A stretch of DNA of 64,000 bases from NCBI GenBank assembly GCA_050331715.1, contig JBHJGO010000028.1, positions 38,772 through 102,771 on the forward strand, read 5' to 3'. The translations under genes and the position numbers were made by a program. The DNA comes from JBHJGO01 sp050331715 (GTDB taxonomy: Bacteria; Cyanobacteriota; Cyanobacteriia; Cyanobacteriales; Microcoleaceae). This document shows, in pieces, positions 1 to 9,468 of this stretch (positions within the stretch are counted from its first letter, which is position 1; each line of letters starts with the position of its first letter). The notes under the pieces were generated by a model. That model did no database searches. It saw nothing but the letters and a program-made list of their open reading frames with translations, and was not told the DNA's origin.

Positions 1-118
1 CAAACAGATCCCTCTTAATCCTCTCCATAAAGGGGGATTCGGCAACTGACGTGCCCCATATTGACAGGAAAATTACTGTATTCCTACAGCGATAGCAACC
101 CAGACCAGGCTAGAAATC

Positions 119-610
119 ATGAATTCTTCAACTACAGATCAGAGAGAGCGGGTTGAATCACTCAAAATCGGGATACTAGCCGGAACCGTTATCATCGTTG
201 CTGACATTCTCCTGGTTCAACTCAGTCAGTTCATTTCAGGCTACTTAACTTTGCCTGTTCAATTTTCTGGCCTACTTAGCACCAACCTAAGCTTTGATTT
301 CACCTTATATTCAAAGATTTTGATCGTCGGGATCAGTGGATTTCTATTCGGTGTCACCTATCGATATGCTGTCCGAAGCGACCAGAATTTTCAGTTGAAA
401 TCAGGTGTTGTAGCTGCCTTTGGTTTAGTACGGGGTTTGGCTGAGATTGAGAGCATTTTAGACACATTCAATCCGACAGAAACCAATGAGTTTTGGCTTC
501 CATTAATTCCCATAGGAACAATGGTCGGAGAAAGCCTCGTTCTATTTGTAGTCACAGGAATTGTCCTAGACTTTGCACTGAAACAAGGCTGGATTCAATC
601 TCTGAGGTAG
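119..610 (+). CDS. Small integral membrane protein, unknown function
   Basis: A 163-residue protein with about four hydrophobic stretches (roughly residues 17-40, 60-85, 95-110 and 130-155), so probably an inner- or thylakoid-membrane protein. The first 12 residues are polar, and there is no cleavable signal peptide or lipobox. The Arg- and Lys-flanked loops (YRYAVRSD) suggest a cytoplasmic side near residue 85. I do not recognise the family beyond resemblance to conserved cyanobacterial membrane hypotheticals. It stands alone on the plus strand, tail-to-tail with the gene ending at 672. No function is proposed. Confidence 0.65.
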   Translation: MNSSTTDQRERVESLKIGILAGTVIIVADILLVQLSQFISGYLTLPVQFSGLLSTNLSFDFTLYSKILIVGISGFLFGVTYRYAVRSDQNFQLKSGVVAAFGLVRGLAEIESILDTFNPTETNEFWLPLIPIGTMVGESLVLFVVTGIVLDFALKQGWIQSLR

Positions 611-616
611 ATTTGA

Positions 617-670
617 GCGGTGGCGGTGCATCGCCACCACCAGTACTCCAGCAGTACTAGAAACGTTATA
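617..670. repeat. Dispersed intergenic repeat, copy A
   Basis: This short stretch between convergent genes contains GGCGGTGCATCGCCACC, which folds on itself, followed by AGTACTCCAGCAGTACTAGAAA. A related arrangement occurs at 29230-29288 and a weaker one at 19221-19272. The similarity was judged by eye. It could act as a bidirectional terminator or be a degraded small mobile repeat. Confidence 0.4.
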
Positions 671-671
671 T

Positions 672-1559
672 CTAAATCTCAGCGTAGGCTCTTTCTACCA
701 ACCGCCGTGCCAGCGTTTGAATTCCAGTATGAGTGTAATAGTTAGTGGACATATCCAAAAAGGCAGCAAAATAATCCATCTTTTCATCTGTAATCTCGAC
801 AAAGGTACGTAGATGATCCACCACTTTACCAGGTGTCAGATTCCGATCTGAGACAAAATTTCCCATCCAACCCCGAACAGAGCCAAAACTTTCTTGGATA
901 AAACCCAACTGAGAAGCAGCATTAGCCCCTGGAATTAAGCTTTTAATCCGTTTAAAGCCTTCATTTTTTTCCAATTCTTTCGGGGTCAGATTTTGAACCG
1001 TCTGATCAACGGATTGCAGAAAATCTGGCCCCAGCGGAATCAAGCCATCTAAACAAACCAAGGCCGCCATCCGCATTAGGGATTCATTGCCATAGTCGCC
1101 TAGAGCTGCAACAAAATCTTTAATGCTATCCCCTGGAATCCCATTAATCTGACAAAAGGCCACCAACTCTGTCACCACTTTGAGGGAGAGATCAATTGCC
1201 TGGGCCTTATCTGCTTTGGGAGTCAGTTTGTTCAAAATTCCCAGAAAGCTAATTCGTTCCCCAACCTTGTTCGCTAATGCTGCCGTTCCCAAAGCTGTGC
1301 CAGCGCTGTCAATCGTTTGATACAACCACAATGCCCGCTGATATCCTTCCGATTTATCGTTGTAGAGCCACAGCGCCCGCTGACTCACCTGTTGAATGAT
1401 GGCATTATCTGTCTCACCTGTGACCTGCCGCACAGTATTGTCAAAGCCCACCAGATTATTCCAGGTTCCTGGAACAGCAAAGTCAAGTCCTTTCAGGGTC
1501 ATGACTGTAATGCCGCCGGTTGCCAGTTGATCGACCAGTTCAATAATTGATTCGCTCAT
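672..1559 (-). CDS. Conserved hypothetical protein, alpha-helical
   Basis: A soluble 295-residue protein with no signal peptide or membrane segment. Residues 60-80 contain a short internal duplication, the segment QRALWLY occurring twice 15 residues apart. The rest looks like a chain of helices with conserved-looking aromatic and glycine positions near the C-terminus (around NYYTHTG). I do not recognise a catalytic motif. It lies 47 bp downstream of the lipoprotein gene on the same strand and is probably co-transcribed with it. It resembles cyanobacterial conserved hypotheticals, but the function is unknown. Confidence 0.7.
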   Translation of the reverse strand: MSESIIELVDQLATGGITVMTLKGLDFAVPGTWNNLVGFDNTVRQVTGETDNAIIQQVSQRALWLYNDKSEGYQRALWLYQTIDSAGTALGTAALANKVGERISFLGILNKLTPKADKAQAIDLSLKVVTELVAFCQINGIPGDSIKDFVAALGDYGNESLMRMAALVCLDGLIPLGPDFLQSVDQTVQNLTPKELEKNEGFKRIKSLIPGANAASQLGFIQESFGSVRGWMGNFVSDRNLTPGKVVDHLRTFVEITDEKMDYFAAFLDMSTNYYTHTGIQTLARRLVERAYAEI

Positions 1560-1606
1560 AAGAGTATTCCCATTGAAGTTGAATAGATTGAAGGAAGTGC
1601 AGCTCC

Positions 1607-2158
1607 TTACTTCAGTTGAGCAAGACCCGTCAGGTCAAACTGCTCAATCCAGGCTTGGCGGTCATCCGCTGTAAAAGTATCACTGTCAGAAATCACCTTC
1701 ACCTGATAGCGATCGCCGACCAGAACAGCAGTTGTTTTGCCCTGAGTTGCTGCGGGATACCCGGCAATTGTCTGCTTGCTGTCTTGAAACTTATTGGCAG
1801 CCATTGGATTGTTGGCCACATCATTAATGGATAGCTTGGCCAGATCTGTACCATTTTGGGAAAGCTTAGCCTGGGAAAATCCCTGTTTCTCCTGCCGAAA
1901 GGTAATGGTGTAGTCAGCCTGATTGCCTGGAAAAAATGGGTTGAATTTTCCACCCGATACAGGTTTGGTCGCAACAGGCTGAGTCTCAGCAGTTTCAGGT
2001 TGCTGCGCTTGGACTTGCTCGGTGCGGGTTGCTTCTGAACCACTGGCACTATTGCTTTCCGGTGGAGCTGAGATCGTTCGACTACAACTGGAGAGCAACA
2101 GGGAGAGCAACAAGATGCCTGTAACTAGAGCCTTGGGGAAGAGGGCGCGATTTAGCAT
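1607..2158 (-). CDS. Putative lipoprotein
   Basis: A 183-residue secreted protein. The N-terminus has a basic start, a Leu-rich core (VTGILLLSLLL) and the lipobox LSSC, predicting cleavage and lipid attachment at the cysteine near residue 25. A Ser/Glu/Gln-rich linker follows to about residue 70. A compact C-terminal domain comes next, reminiscent of small periplasmic domains that begin with a hydrophobic YTITF strand. It is probably the first gene of a two-gene unit with the hypothetical gene starting at 1559. The cargo or binding partner is unknown. Confidence 0.75.
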   Translation of the reverse strand: MLNRALFPKALVTGILLLSLLLSSCSRTISAPPESNSASGSEATRTEQVQAQQPETAETQPVATKPVSGGKFNPFFPGNQADYTITFRQEKQGFSQAKLSQNGTDLAKLSINDVANNPMAANKFQDSKQTIAGYPAATQGKTTAVLVGDRYQVKVISDSDTFTADDRQAWIEQFDLTGLAQLK

Positions 2159-2290
2159 AGCAGTTGGGGTTAAGGCTGACGTGATGACTCAGGATATCAA
2201 AAATTTACACTTTAATTTTAGAATTAAACCGCTAGGCTTGAACGGCAGTTCTGGCGCAGCCCTAGGATATGGCCATAGCAGAGTTAGATA

Positions 2291-2323
2291 AAAAAGGATG
2301 CATTGTATCTCATCAATGCATCC
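2291..2323 (-). terminator. Rho-independent terminator
   Basis: A perfect 10-bp stem (GGATGCATTG/CAATGCATCC, arms 2296-2305 and 2314-2323, 8-nt loop) is followed on the minus strand by six T residues (AAAAAA at 2290-2295 on the plus strand). It lies about 50 bp past the stop of the gene ending at 2375 and so terminates that minus-strand transcript. Confidence 0.85.
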
Positions 2324-2374
2324 CCTAAATTGACCGTTGATTGCGGCTAAACCAATTGACTGCCCAACATCGGC

Positions 2375-3400
2375 CTACGCTGCTGTAGCCAATTCTCTTT
2401 CAGGAACAACTAATTTTTCCATAATGTACTCAACAGTTTGTTGATTCACCCAGCCTTGCTGAGCCACGATTTCACCCAACCGTAGGGAGTTTTTTTGTTG
2501 GTCGCTCAGTGCTTGAGTTAGTTGATCTGGAGTCAACAAACCTGCTTCGATCAGGTAAGCTCCCAAAGGTTTGAAGTTGAAGTTCATGGTTGGATCGCCC
2601 ACCACTGCACCGGCAGTTGTGGCAACTTCTTGTTCTACTTTATGCTGTGCTTTCTGCTTGAGAAGCTTCAACTCATCTGTAAACGACATATCCTTCAACG
2701 GATCACCAGAGCTGTATTTATGGGCATATTCCAGGAGAGAAGAACTAAACTCTTCAAAGATCTCGAACACTTCCTCAACTGCATCGAGAACCGAAGCCGA
2801 TATTTCTTCAGGAATCAGGATATTTTCAATCTGCTGACTCAGTTCTGGAGTATAAATCGTGTGGCTAGTATCAACCTTGAAATGGCAATTGCCAAAGTAA
2901 GCGTAGTCTGGCCCCTCAACTACAGACTTCATATCCTTACAAATTTTTGCTGTTGCGCCTAGAAACACATCAGCGATTGATTCAACAGCTTCGATAACTG
3001 CTAGCTTCTGAATCGGATGGGCTTTAAATCCTAGCCGATACAGCTTATAAATTGTTGAGCGAGAAAATCGAAGATCTTCATGCCAGAAAAATTTCAAGCA
3101 ACTGTCAAACCGAAGTGAGTAGTTCATCCCTAGAGTTTCTAAATCCTCTAAGAACCATGGCCAATGATGATCATCTTCATAGGTATGGTGATTGACAATC
3201 TGCTGGATTGGATCGTCACTAGGCTCCTCTCGAAAGGCGTACTGATTGAGTTCTCCGAAACCCATCACAAAAAATGAAAAACATGGCACAAATGCAAACC
3301 TCTTCTCTGGGGAGATGCTTCCATCCCTAAAAAACTGATACAAAGGAAGCTGACTGAACGCTTTCTGCTTCTTCTTGATCAGGCTTAAGATATCTTTCAT
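2375..3400 (-). CDS. Heme-oxygenase-like (TenA/HDO-type) protein with C-terminal MshEN-like domain
   Basis: A soluble 341-residue protein. Residues 1-230 look like the all-helical heme-oxygenase/TenA fold. A His/Glu-rich helix at 70-86 (H71, H72, E75, H78, H79, E85), acidic residues at E137/E140 and a second cluster H173, D177, H180 are spaced as expected for the metal ligands of heme-oxygenase-like di-iron proteins. Residues 278-330 contain two consecutive half-motifs, PLGAYLIEAGL...LTQAL and RLGEIVAQQGW...VEYI. These match the repeated pattern of the GspE/MshE N-terminal domain, which binds c-di-GMP in some proteins. A long intergenic region with overlapping hairpins precedes the gene. The domain assignment is by motif reading. 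Substrate and metal content are not known. Confidence 0.65.
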   Translation of the reverse strand: MKDILSLIKKKQKAFSQLPLYQFFRDGSISPEKRFAFVPCFSFFVMGFGELNQYAFREEPSDDPIQQIVNHHTYEDDHHWPWFLEDLETLGMNYSLRFDSCLKFFWHEDLRFSRSTIYKLYRLGFKAHPIQKLAVIEAVESIADVFLGATAKICKDMKSVVEGPDYAYFGNCHFKVDTSHTIYTPELSQQIENILIPEEISASVLDAVEEVFEIFEEFSSSLLEYAHKYSSGDPLKDMSFTDELKLLKQKAQHKVEQEVATTAGAVVGDPTMNFNFKPLGAYLIEAGLLTPDQLTQALSDQQKNSLRLGEIVAQQGWVNQQTVEYIMEKLVVPERELATAA

Positions 3401-3855
3401 GAACTGTCTCTTGATTCAAAACAACGATTGACCTTGCAACACCTCACAAGTCTGCTAACCCCCAATGATTAAGAATCTTTTACAAAAGTTAAAAGACTTT
3501 AAACGTTATAACTTTTCCTATACAAAAGTGTATAGTGGGTCAAACCCGCTATGGGCTTGACCAATTAAATCAGTTATTGGGCTGTCAGAGTTAATTGATA
3601 CAGGAGGTCTTCAGATAGCTTGATTCCCTGTATGTCAATCCTTTCAGGGTTGAGACCGCTTATAAGATTAATTTTCTGAAAGCCTTATATTATGAGAATT
3701 TCAGCGATTTAAGGAATCAGCTCTCAAGCTTTGAATCGCCAGGTGAGGCAGGTTTCGTGAGTCTTCATTTCTAGGCAGGTTGAATCCATATCTAACTGCT
3801 CTGCTACCCAGCTTTAGCTTTGACAGACTCTCCTGGAATTTGTTAGGTCGATCAG
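3401..3855. other. 455-bp gene-free region upstream of the heme-oxygenase-like gene
   Basis: No convincing ORF on either strand. It contains two overlapping inverted repeats: CTATAC/GTATAG (3518-3535) and ATAGTGGGT/ACCCGCTAT (3532-3552, one G-T pair). They share the ATAG at 3532-3535 and could not form together. They lie 118-152 bp upstream of the start at 3400 and could be in its 5' leader. The segment at 3628-3652 vaguely resembles a CRISPR repeat but is single-copy. Confidence 0.5.
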
Positions 3856-6800
3856 CTAACTTGTCTGGCAATCATCAAAGGGAAGCTTAATGATGAACTC
3901 AGTTCCCTCATCGGGTATGGATTGGCAGGTTAATTCTCCTCCGTGCTGATCGACAATAATTTGATAACTAACCGACAAGCCCAAGCCTGTTCCTTGACCC
4001 ACAGGCTTTGTTGTGAAGAATGGGTCAAATATTCTGGAGCGAATCTTATCAGGAATACCAGGGCCATTGTCAGTGATTCTAACCACTACATCATGATTCA
4101 CAACTTCAGTGTAAATTTGAATCGTGGGTTTCCCAGAAGAATCGCTTCCTGTTTTAGAGGCTTCAATCAAAGCATCAACAGCATTGTTCAGAATATTCAT
4201 AAATACCTGATTGATCTCGCTCGCTTGGCATTTAATAGGTGGTAACTCTCCATAACTCTGAATTACTTCGATTTTTGGAGATGAAAGATGAAGGCGACTA
4301 TGGATCATCATCAAAGTGCTATCAAGTCCAGCATGGAGATCAACAACTTTGATTTCAGATTCATCTAGACGAGAAAAAGTTCGGAGTGACTGAACGATTT
4401 GACGAATTCGCTCTGTGCCATTTTTCATAGAACTTAAGAGCAGAGGGACATCTTCCTTGATAAAATCCAATTCAATAGCTTCGATTTTTGCCTGAATGTT
4501 CTTGGAGTGTTCAGGACATTGTTCCTGACAATATTCAACCAAACCTAGCAAATCCTGAAAATACTCATGGATTGAGAATAAATTGCCATGAATAAAGCTG
4601 ACTGGATTATTAATTTCATGAGCAACACCTGCAACCATTTGTCCTAAACCCGACATTTTCTCTGCTTGAATGAGTTGCATCTGAGTCTGCTTTAACTGAG
4701 CCAAGGTTTCTTGTAGTTGGAGATTTTTCTGATTGAGCTCCGTGTTTTTTCGATGCAATTCATGGGTGCGATACTCGACTTTTTGTTCTAGTGTATGATT
4801 AGCCAATGCCAAATCGGAATAAAGCCAAGCATTTTCTAAAGAAATTGCTACCTGAGCCGTTAGTAACTTCAGGAGTTCCAATCGATCTTCAGTGAAGGCT
4901 CCAGAGACCAGATTATTTTCCAGGTAAATGATGCCAATCAGCTTTCCCTGGTGGCGAATCGGCATACACAGAACACTTTTGGGTTGTTCCTGAATCACAT
5001 AGGTATCGGCAGCAAAAGTTGCATCCTCAGATGCATCTTGAATCACCAATGTTTCTTCTGTACGGGCAACATAGTTAACGATAGATTGGGCGACGTCCCG
5101 GCTCTGGTGCAAGAGCAGACTCTGCAAAACATCGTTAGAGCCATCACTATTACCAACGGCTTGAACAACCCAATGACCGCCACGCTGGAGAATGAGCACA
5201 CATTTCTCTGCCCCCACATTTTCAGTAATAATTTGAATCAACTGTTGCAGGAGGTGTTCAAGCTTAATTTCGCCAGCCAGAACATGGGATGCCTTCAGCA
5301 CGGTTGACAGTTCTAGCCGATGGGTTCCATCACTGCTGCTGATCAGGGAAAAAGTCGAGGTGATCGGATCATCCTTTGACTGATAGCTCCCCCGTGAAGC
5401 TTCAAGGGCTGCACTGATTTCCTTCGGGTAGCGTTGCTTAAGCTGTTCGACTTTTGCTCTTGCTCCCCACTTGGTATAGGTAGAATAGGCATCAATTAGA
5501 TAAGCTTTGGCTACTTTTTCCTTGCCCCAGTTCAGATAGAACTCTGCGGCAAGTTCATTAGCTAAAGCTAATTCATTCAGGTATTGATGCTCTTGAGCAG
5601 CTGCAATCGCTTGATCGTATCGTTCTATTGCTTCCATCTTCTGGTCTAAGATTCGATGACGTTCCGCTTCTACCAACTCGAATTTGTGCTGGTGGTTCAT
5701 TGGTGCAGATTCTGCCCATCTTCTCAGTTTTTCTTGGTTTTCCTGAACTTGTTGTTGATATTCAGCAAAGCAAGCAGGATTTTCTCTACAATAGGCCAGA
5801 ATGATTAAGGAATCATAGAAATAGAAAACAGGTAAAGTAACCAGTCCAGTTCCACCGCTTAGATACTGACGAGCCTGAGCCGCATAGTCCTTGGCCTCTG
5901 AGATATTTCCAAAGAGGTAGGCTAAGACTAATTGATCGATATAAATATAAAACAAGCCCAGCATATCCTGAGCATTGATTAACTGTTGATGCAGAAGCTT
6001 AGTCTCGCTATCAAAACTCTTCTTAGAACTCTGATTTACATCTTTAGCTAAATCCCAATCCGAATGTCTAGATTCAGTAGACCCCAATAATTTTGAAACG
6101 GCTTGCCCTGTAAGTTGACAATATCGTAGTGTTGTGACTTGCTTATGACCCAGGAGGAGCTTGCTGTAAGTATCAATTTCCTGAGCTAAATCCATTAGAT
6201 TATGGCTCATCCAGTAGGCATTACGGCAGATATTCTTCGCAAAATAACCAACAAATTCTAAATTTCCAACTTCTAGAGCAAGCTGATAACCCTCCTGAAG
6301 GATGTGTAATGTATCTTTCAGGTGAGACTGGGTATGAAAAATAAAGCTGCCTAAGACCAGGTAAGTCCGACTCTTTAAATCTTTAGACTCAAACTGGCTC
6401 GTCAGACCCAAACAGATGCTCCCAAGCCAATTTGCAGTTTTAAAATCCTGTAAGCTACCGGCTAAAGTTAATCCATAGGTGGCATAAAAGAAGGATGAAG
6501 CAGCAGAATTTCCAAAATCCAAAGAAGCCCTGACTTGAGATGAAACGGCGACTGGAAACAGAGCAGGTTCAGCAATAAAGGTTGCTGGAATCATATTCAG
6601 AACAATGCGCCCAATTGCCAGTTGATTGGCATCCGTCATTACAGGTAGATTGATAATTTCTTCCAGTGTTTTACCTGAAAGCTTGACAGATGTTTCTGTC
6701 AAAGCGTGTTTAATATCAGTGGGCTGAATTTGCTTTGGAAATTCAAGGTTGAAGAGTTTCAGCGCTTGTCGAGCGGTTGCAATAGCTTCCACCATTTTGT

Positions 6801-9468
6801 TCTGGGAAGCACAGGCTTGAATCTTGACCTCATAGACTTTGATTTGATCCAATGGTGTTTTTGCCTGATCTAAAATGATGTCCATCCAGGTCTGCATCTG
6901 ATCAAACTCGCCCAGCAGACAGGCTACTTCAATCCCAACTTCATACAGCATCAGGGTGGAGGAATAATCTGACTGCCAGGCTTCCACGGACAAAAGTTGA
7001 ATAGCAGTGGTTGCATATCTCAGCGCCATGTCGTAGGCAGTGGTTGCCCGCGCTCGCTGAGCCGCTTTGAGATTAAGCTGAATCAGTTGCTGACGCTCTG
7101 CATTTGTCTGAATTAAGCGCTGAACTTTGGATTCAGGTAGCGTGATCCCGACATTTAAGTGATTAACAATGTCAAAGATCTTGGATTCCTGGTCTGTCTC
7201 TGAAAGCCGCTTGAGGAGAAGCTGACCGATCCGCCAGTGTAATATTGTCAGTTCAGATTCGGGAATGAGAGAATAGGCTGCTTGCTGAAACCGGTCGTGT
7301 AAAAACTTATAGGAACAAGACGCTAATTCCATCTGAGAGTTTGCTAAATATTGCTCCGTTTGTTCTAGCGCCAGGGCCTGATAAAACCGATAATCTCGGC
7401 TCTGGGGCAAGATTAATCCCTGCTGAAGCACAACCCAGAGAAGATTTGAAGTTTGAAGTAGATCCTGCTCAGAGACAATCGCTAAGTCAGATAAATCAAA
7501 TTCATTGCCCATACAAGCCGCCAGTTTCAGGAGATTTTGTGTTTCTAGGGGTAGCTTTTTCAACTGCAACACCATAAACTCCACCACATCATCGGTTAGG
7601 GCCAGGGCCTGAATTTGATTGAGATCATACTCCCAGCATCCTAAGCCAGGATTGAATCGGATCAACTCCTCTTCATGCAGTGATAGAAGAAACTGATGGC
7701 TAAAAAAGGGATTCCCTTTCGTTTTCTGGTGAATCAGTTGTGTCAGCGGTTTGGCCGTAGTTTGAGAGCAATGTAAGGTGTCTTGAATACAATGGTTTAG
7801 ATCTGAGAGTTGAAGCGGATTTAGTTTAATCGTGTTGATGGAAGTTGTGGACTTTTGAATTTCTTTCAGGGCAATCATCAATGGATGAACAGCACTGACC
7901 TCATGATCTCGGTAAGCTCCAATCAGCAATAGGTGATGAATTTCAGTCTCCCCCATCAGTAGTTGAATTAATTGCAAGGAGGCTGAATCAATCCACTGCA
8001 AATCATCGAGAAAAATTACCAGCGGGTGCTCAGCGGAGGCAAAAACCTGAGTCAGTTTCTGAAATAGAAGATTGAAGCGATTTTGATGGGCGGTTCCCAC
8101 CAATTCAGGCACAGCCGGTTGGTGACCGATAATCTGCTCCAACTCCGGAATTACATCGATCATCACCTGACCACTATCACCCAAGGCCTGTAGAATTTTT
8201 TCTTTCCAGTCTTCGAGTTGAGTCGAATCCTCCGTGAGCAATTGCCGGATTAATCCACGAAAAGCTTGCAGAATGGCAGAGTAGGGAATATTGCGCTGTA
8301 ACTGGTCAAATTTTCCCTGAATGAAGTACCCCTGCTGCCGAACGATGGGCTTATGAATCTCGTTAATGACCGCTGTCTTTCCCACACCAGAATGGCCTGT
8401 TACTAAGACTATCTCGCGATGGCCCTGGCTGACATACTGAAAAGTTGCGAGTAAGCTGTCAACTTCCGTACTTCGTCCATAGAGCTTCTCAGGAATAATA
8501 AAGCGATCACAAATATCCTGTTGTCGCAGCGGGAATTCGACAATTTCTCCCGTATCCTTCAGTTGATCAAGGCACTGTTCCAGATCATATTTCAGCCCTA
8601 GCGCAGTTTGATAGCGATCTTCCGCATTCTTCGCCAGAAGCAAACTTATGATCTTAGACAAGACTTCTGGAATCGCAGAATTACAGTGGTGAACGGGAGA
8701 TGGATATTTAGCCAGATGACAATAAATCCAGGCCATCGGATCATTGGAGTCAAACGGTAGACAACCTGCTAGCAACTCATAAAAGGTAATCCCCAAGGAA
8801 TAAAAATCGGTGCGATAATCAATGCCTCGGTTCATCCGCCCAGTTTGTTCAGGCGATAAATAGGAGAGGGTTCCTTCTATCGCATTTGGATTTTGCAGAG
8901 TCTGCAGTTCCTTCGGCAGGACGGAAGCAATACTAAAGTCAATTAATTTGACCTGCTTGCTGATTGGGTGAATTAGAATATTGGAAGGCTTGATATCTTT
9001 ATGAAGAATACGATGTTGGTGCAATTCATGCAAAGCCTGACAAATTTGGATTGCAACAATTAAAAAATCTTTTAAGAAGTCCTCAAGCTCAACTTCAGGG
9101 CTGGTACTACAGTTGCTACAACTTTTCAAACTAGACTCGCAGTGCTCCTCAGCAAATCCATACTGATCCGCAAAGTATTTCTGCTTCCACCATTGATCTA
9201 GCGTGATTCCGCCAAAGTCCTCTAAAACTAGTGCATAGCCGTTACCATAGTTTTCCAAGCCGTAGGTCTGAACGATCCTGGGAGAATTAAGCTGCTTAGC
9301 AATACTGTATTGATTGCGAAATCGAGCCAAATCCTGAAAGTCAGGACACTGACTTTGCATCAGCTTGATGACAACGGGCTGATCTTGCAGCAGGCATTGA
9401 CCCCGATAAACCCGAGTTCTTGAACTTTCATAGATTTTTTCTGTAATTCTATAGTTTGTTAGTTCCAT
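3856..9468 (-). CDS. Ser/Thr protein kinase - AAA ATPase - GAF - histidine kinase
   Basis: A 1870-residue multidomain signalling protein. The N-terminal kinase (about 1-300) has VVIK lysine K35, HKDIKPSN with catalytic D158 and N163, and DFS in place of DFG at 177-179. A SPEQTGRMNRG segment follows. An ORC/AAA-type ATPase starts with P-loop GHSGVGKT (358-365) and Walker B FLDDLQWID. A long helical, probably TPR-like, region follows, then a GAF domain (about 1390-1540), a coiled coil and a histidine-kinase module. The module has H-box AHEINNP near 1614, N-box NNAVDAL, DNGPGIPD and GTGLGLS. This layout is common in filamentous cyanobacteria. Unusual is a Cys-containing insert in the kinase (C110, C117, C120). 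There is no membrane segment. No cognate regulator is adjacent. Confidence 0.92.
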   Translation of the reverse strand: MELTNYRITEKIYESSRTRVYRGQCLLQDQPVVIKLMQSQCPDFQDLARFRNQYSIAKQLNSPRIVQTYGLENYGNGYALVLEDFGGITLDQWWKQKYFADQYGFAEEHCESSLKSCSNCSTSPEVELEDFLKDFLIVAIQICQALHELHQHRILHKDIKPSNILIHPISKQVKLIDFSIASVLPKELQTLQNPNAIEGTLSYLSPEQTGRMNRGIDYRTDFYSLGITFYELLAGCLPFDSNDPMAWIYCHLAKYPSPVHHCNSAIPEVLSKIISLLLAKNAEDRYQTALGLKYDLEQCLDQLKDTGEIVEFPLRQQDICDRFIIPEKLYGRSTEVDSLLATFQYVSQGHREIVLVTGHSGVGKTAVINEIHKPIVRQQGYFIQGKFDQLQRNIPYSAILQAFRGLIRQLLTEDSTQLEDWKEKILQALGDSGQVMIDVIPELEQIIGHQPAVPELVGTAHQNRFNLLFQKLTQVFASAEHPLVIFLDDLQWIDSASLQLIQLLMGETEIHHLLLIGAYRDHEVSAVHPLMIALKEIQKSTTSINTIKLNPLQLSDLNHCIQDTLHCSQTTAKPLTQLIHQKTKGNPFFSHQFLLSLHEEELIRFNPGLGCWEYDLNQIQALALTDDVVEFMVLQLKKLPLETQNLLKLAACMGNEFDLSDLAIVSEQDLLQTSNLLWVVLQQGLILPQSRDYRFYQALALEQTEQYLANSQMELASCSYKFLHDRFQQAAYSLIPESELTILHWRIGQLLLKRLSETDQESKIFDIVNHLNVGITLPESKVQRLIQTNAERQQLIQLNLKAAQRARATTAYDMALRYATTAIQLLSVEAWQSDYSSTLMLYEVGIEVACLLGEFDQMQTWMDIILDQAKTPLDQIKVYEVKIQACASQNKMVEAIATARQALKLFNLEFPKQIQPTDIKHALTETSVKLSGKTLEEIINLPVMTDANQLAIGRIVLNMIPATFIAEPALFPVAVSSQVRASLDFGNSAASSFFYATYGLTLAGSLQDFKTANWLGSICLGLTSQFESKDLKSRTYLVLGSFIFHTQSHLKDTLHILQEGYQLALEVGNLEFVGYFAKNICRNAYWMSHNLMDLAQEIDTYSKLLLGHKQVTTLRYCQLTGQAVSKLLGSTESRHSDWDLAKDVNQSSKKSFDSETKLLHQQLINAQDMLGLFYIYIDQLVLAYLFGNISEAKDYAAQARQYLSGGTGLVTLPVFYFYDSLIILAYCRENPACFAEYQQQVQENQEKLRRWAESAPMNHQHKFELVEAERHRILDQKMEAIERYDQAIAAAQEHQYLNELALANELAAEFYLNWGKEKVAKAYLIDAYSTYTKWGARAKVEQLKQRYPKEISAALEASRGSYQSKDDPITSTFSLISSSDGTHRLELSTVLKASHVLAGEIKLEHLLQQLIQIITENVGAEKCVLILQRGGHWVVQAVGNSDGSNDVLQSLLLHQSRDVAQSIVNYVARTEETLVIQDASEDATFAADTYVIQEQPKSVLCMPIRHQGKLIGIIYLENNLVSGAFTEDRLELLKLLTAQVAISLENAWLYSDLALANHTLEQKVEYRTHELHRKNTELNQKNLQLQETLAQLKQTQMQLIQAEKMSGLGQMVAGVAHEINNPVSFIHGNLFSIHEYFQDLLGLVEYCQEQCPEHSKNIQAKIEAIELDFIKEDVPLLLSSMKNGTERIRQIVQSLRTFSRLDESEIKVVDLHAGLDSTLMMIHSRLHLSSPKIEVIQSYGELPPIKCQASEINQVFMNILNNAVDALIEASKTGSDSSGKPTIQIYTEVVNHDVVVRITDNGPGIPDKIRSRIFDPFFTTKPVGQGTGLGLSVSYQIIVDQHGGELTCQSIPDEGTEFIIKLPFDDCQTS

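Noticed and set aside
3628..3652. Segment resembling a cyanobacterial CRISPR repeat
   Set aside because: It occurs once only, with no spaced copies and no cas genes in the window.
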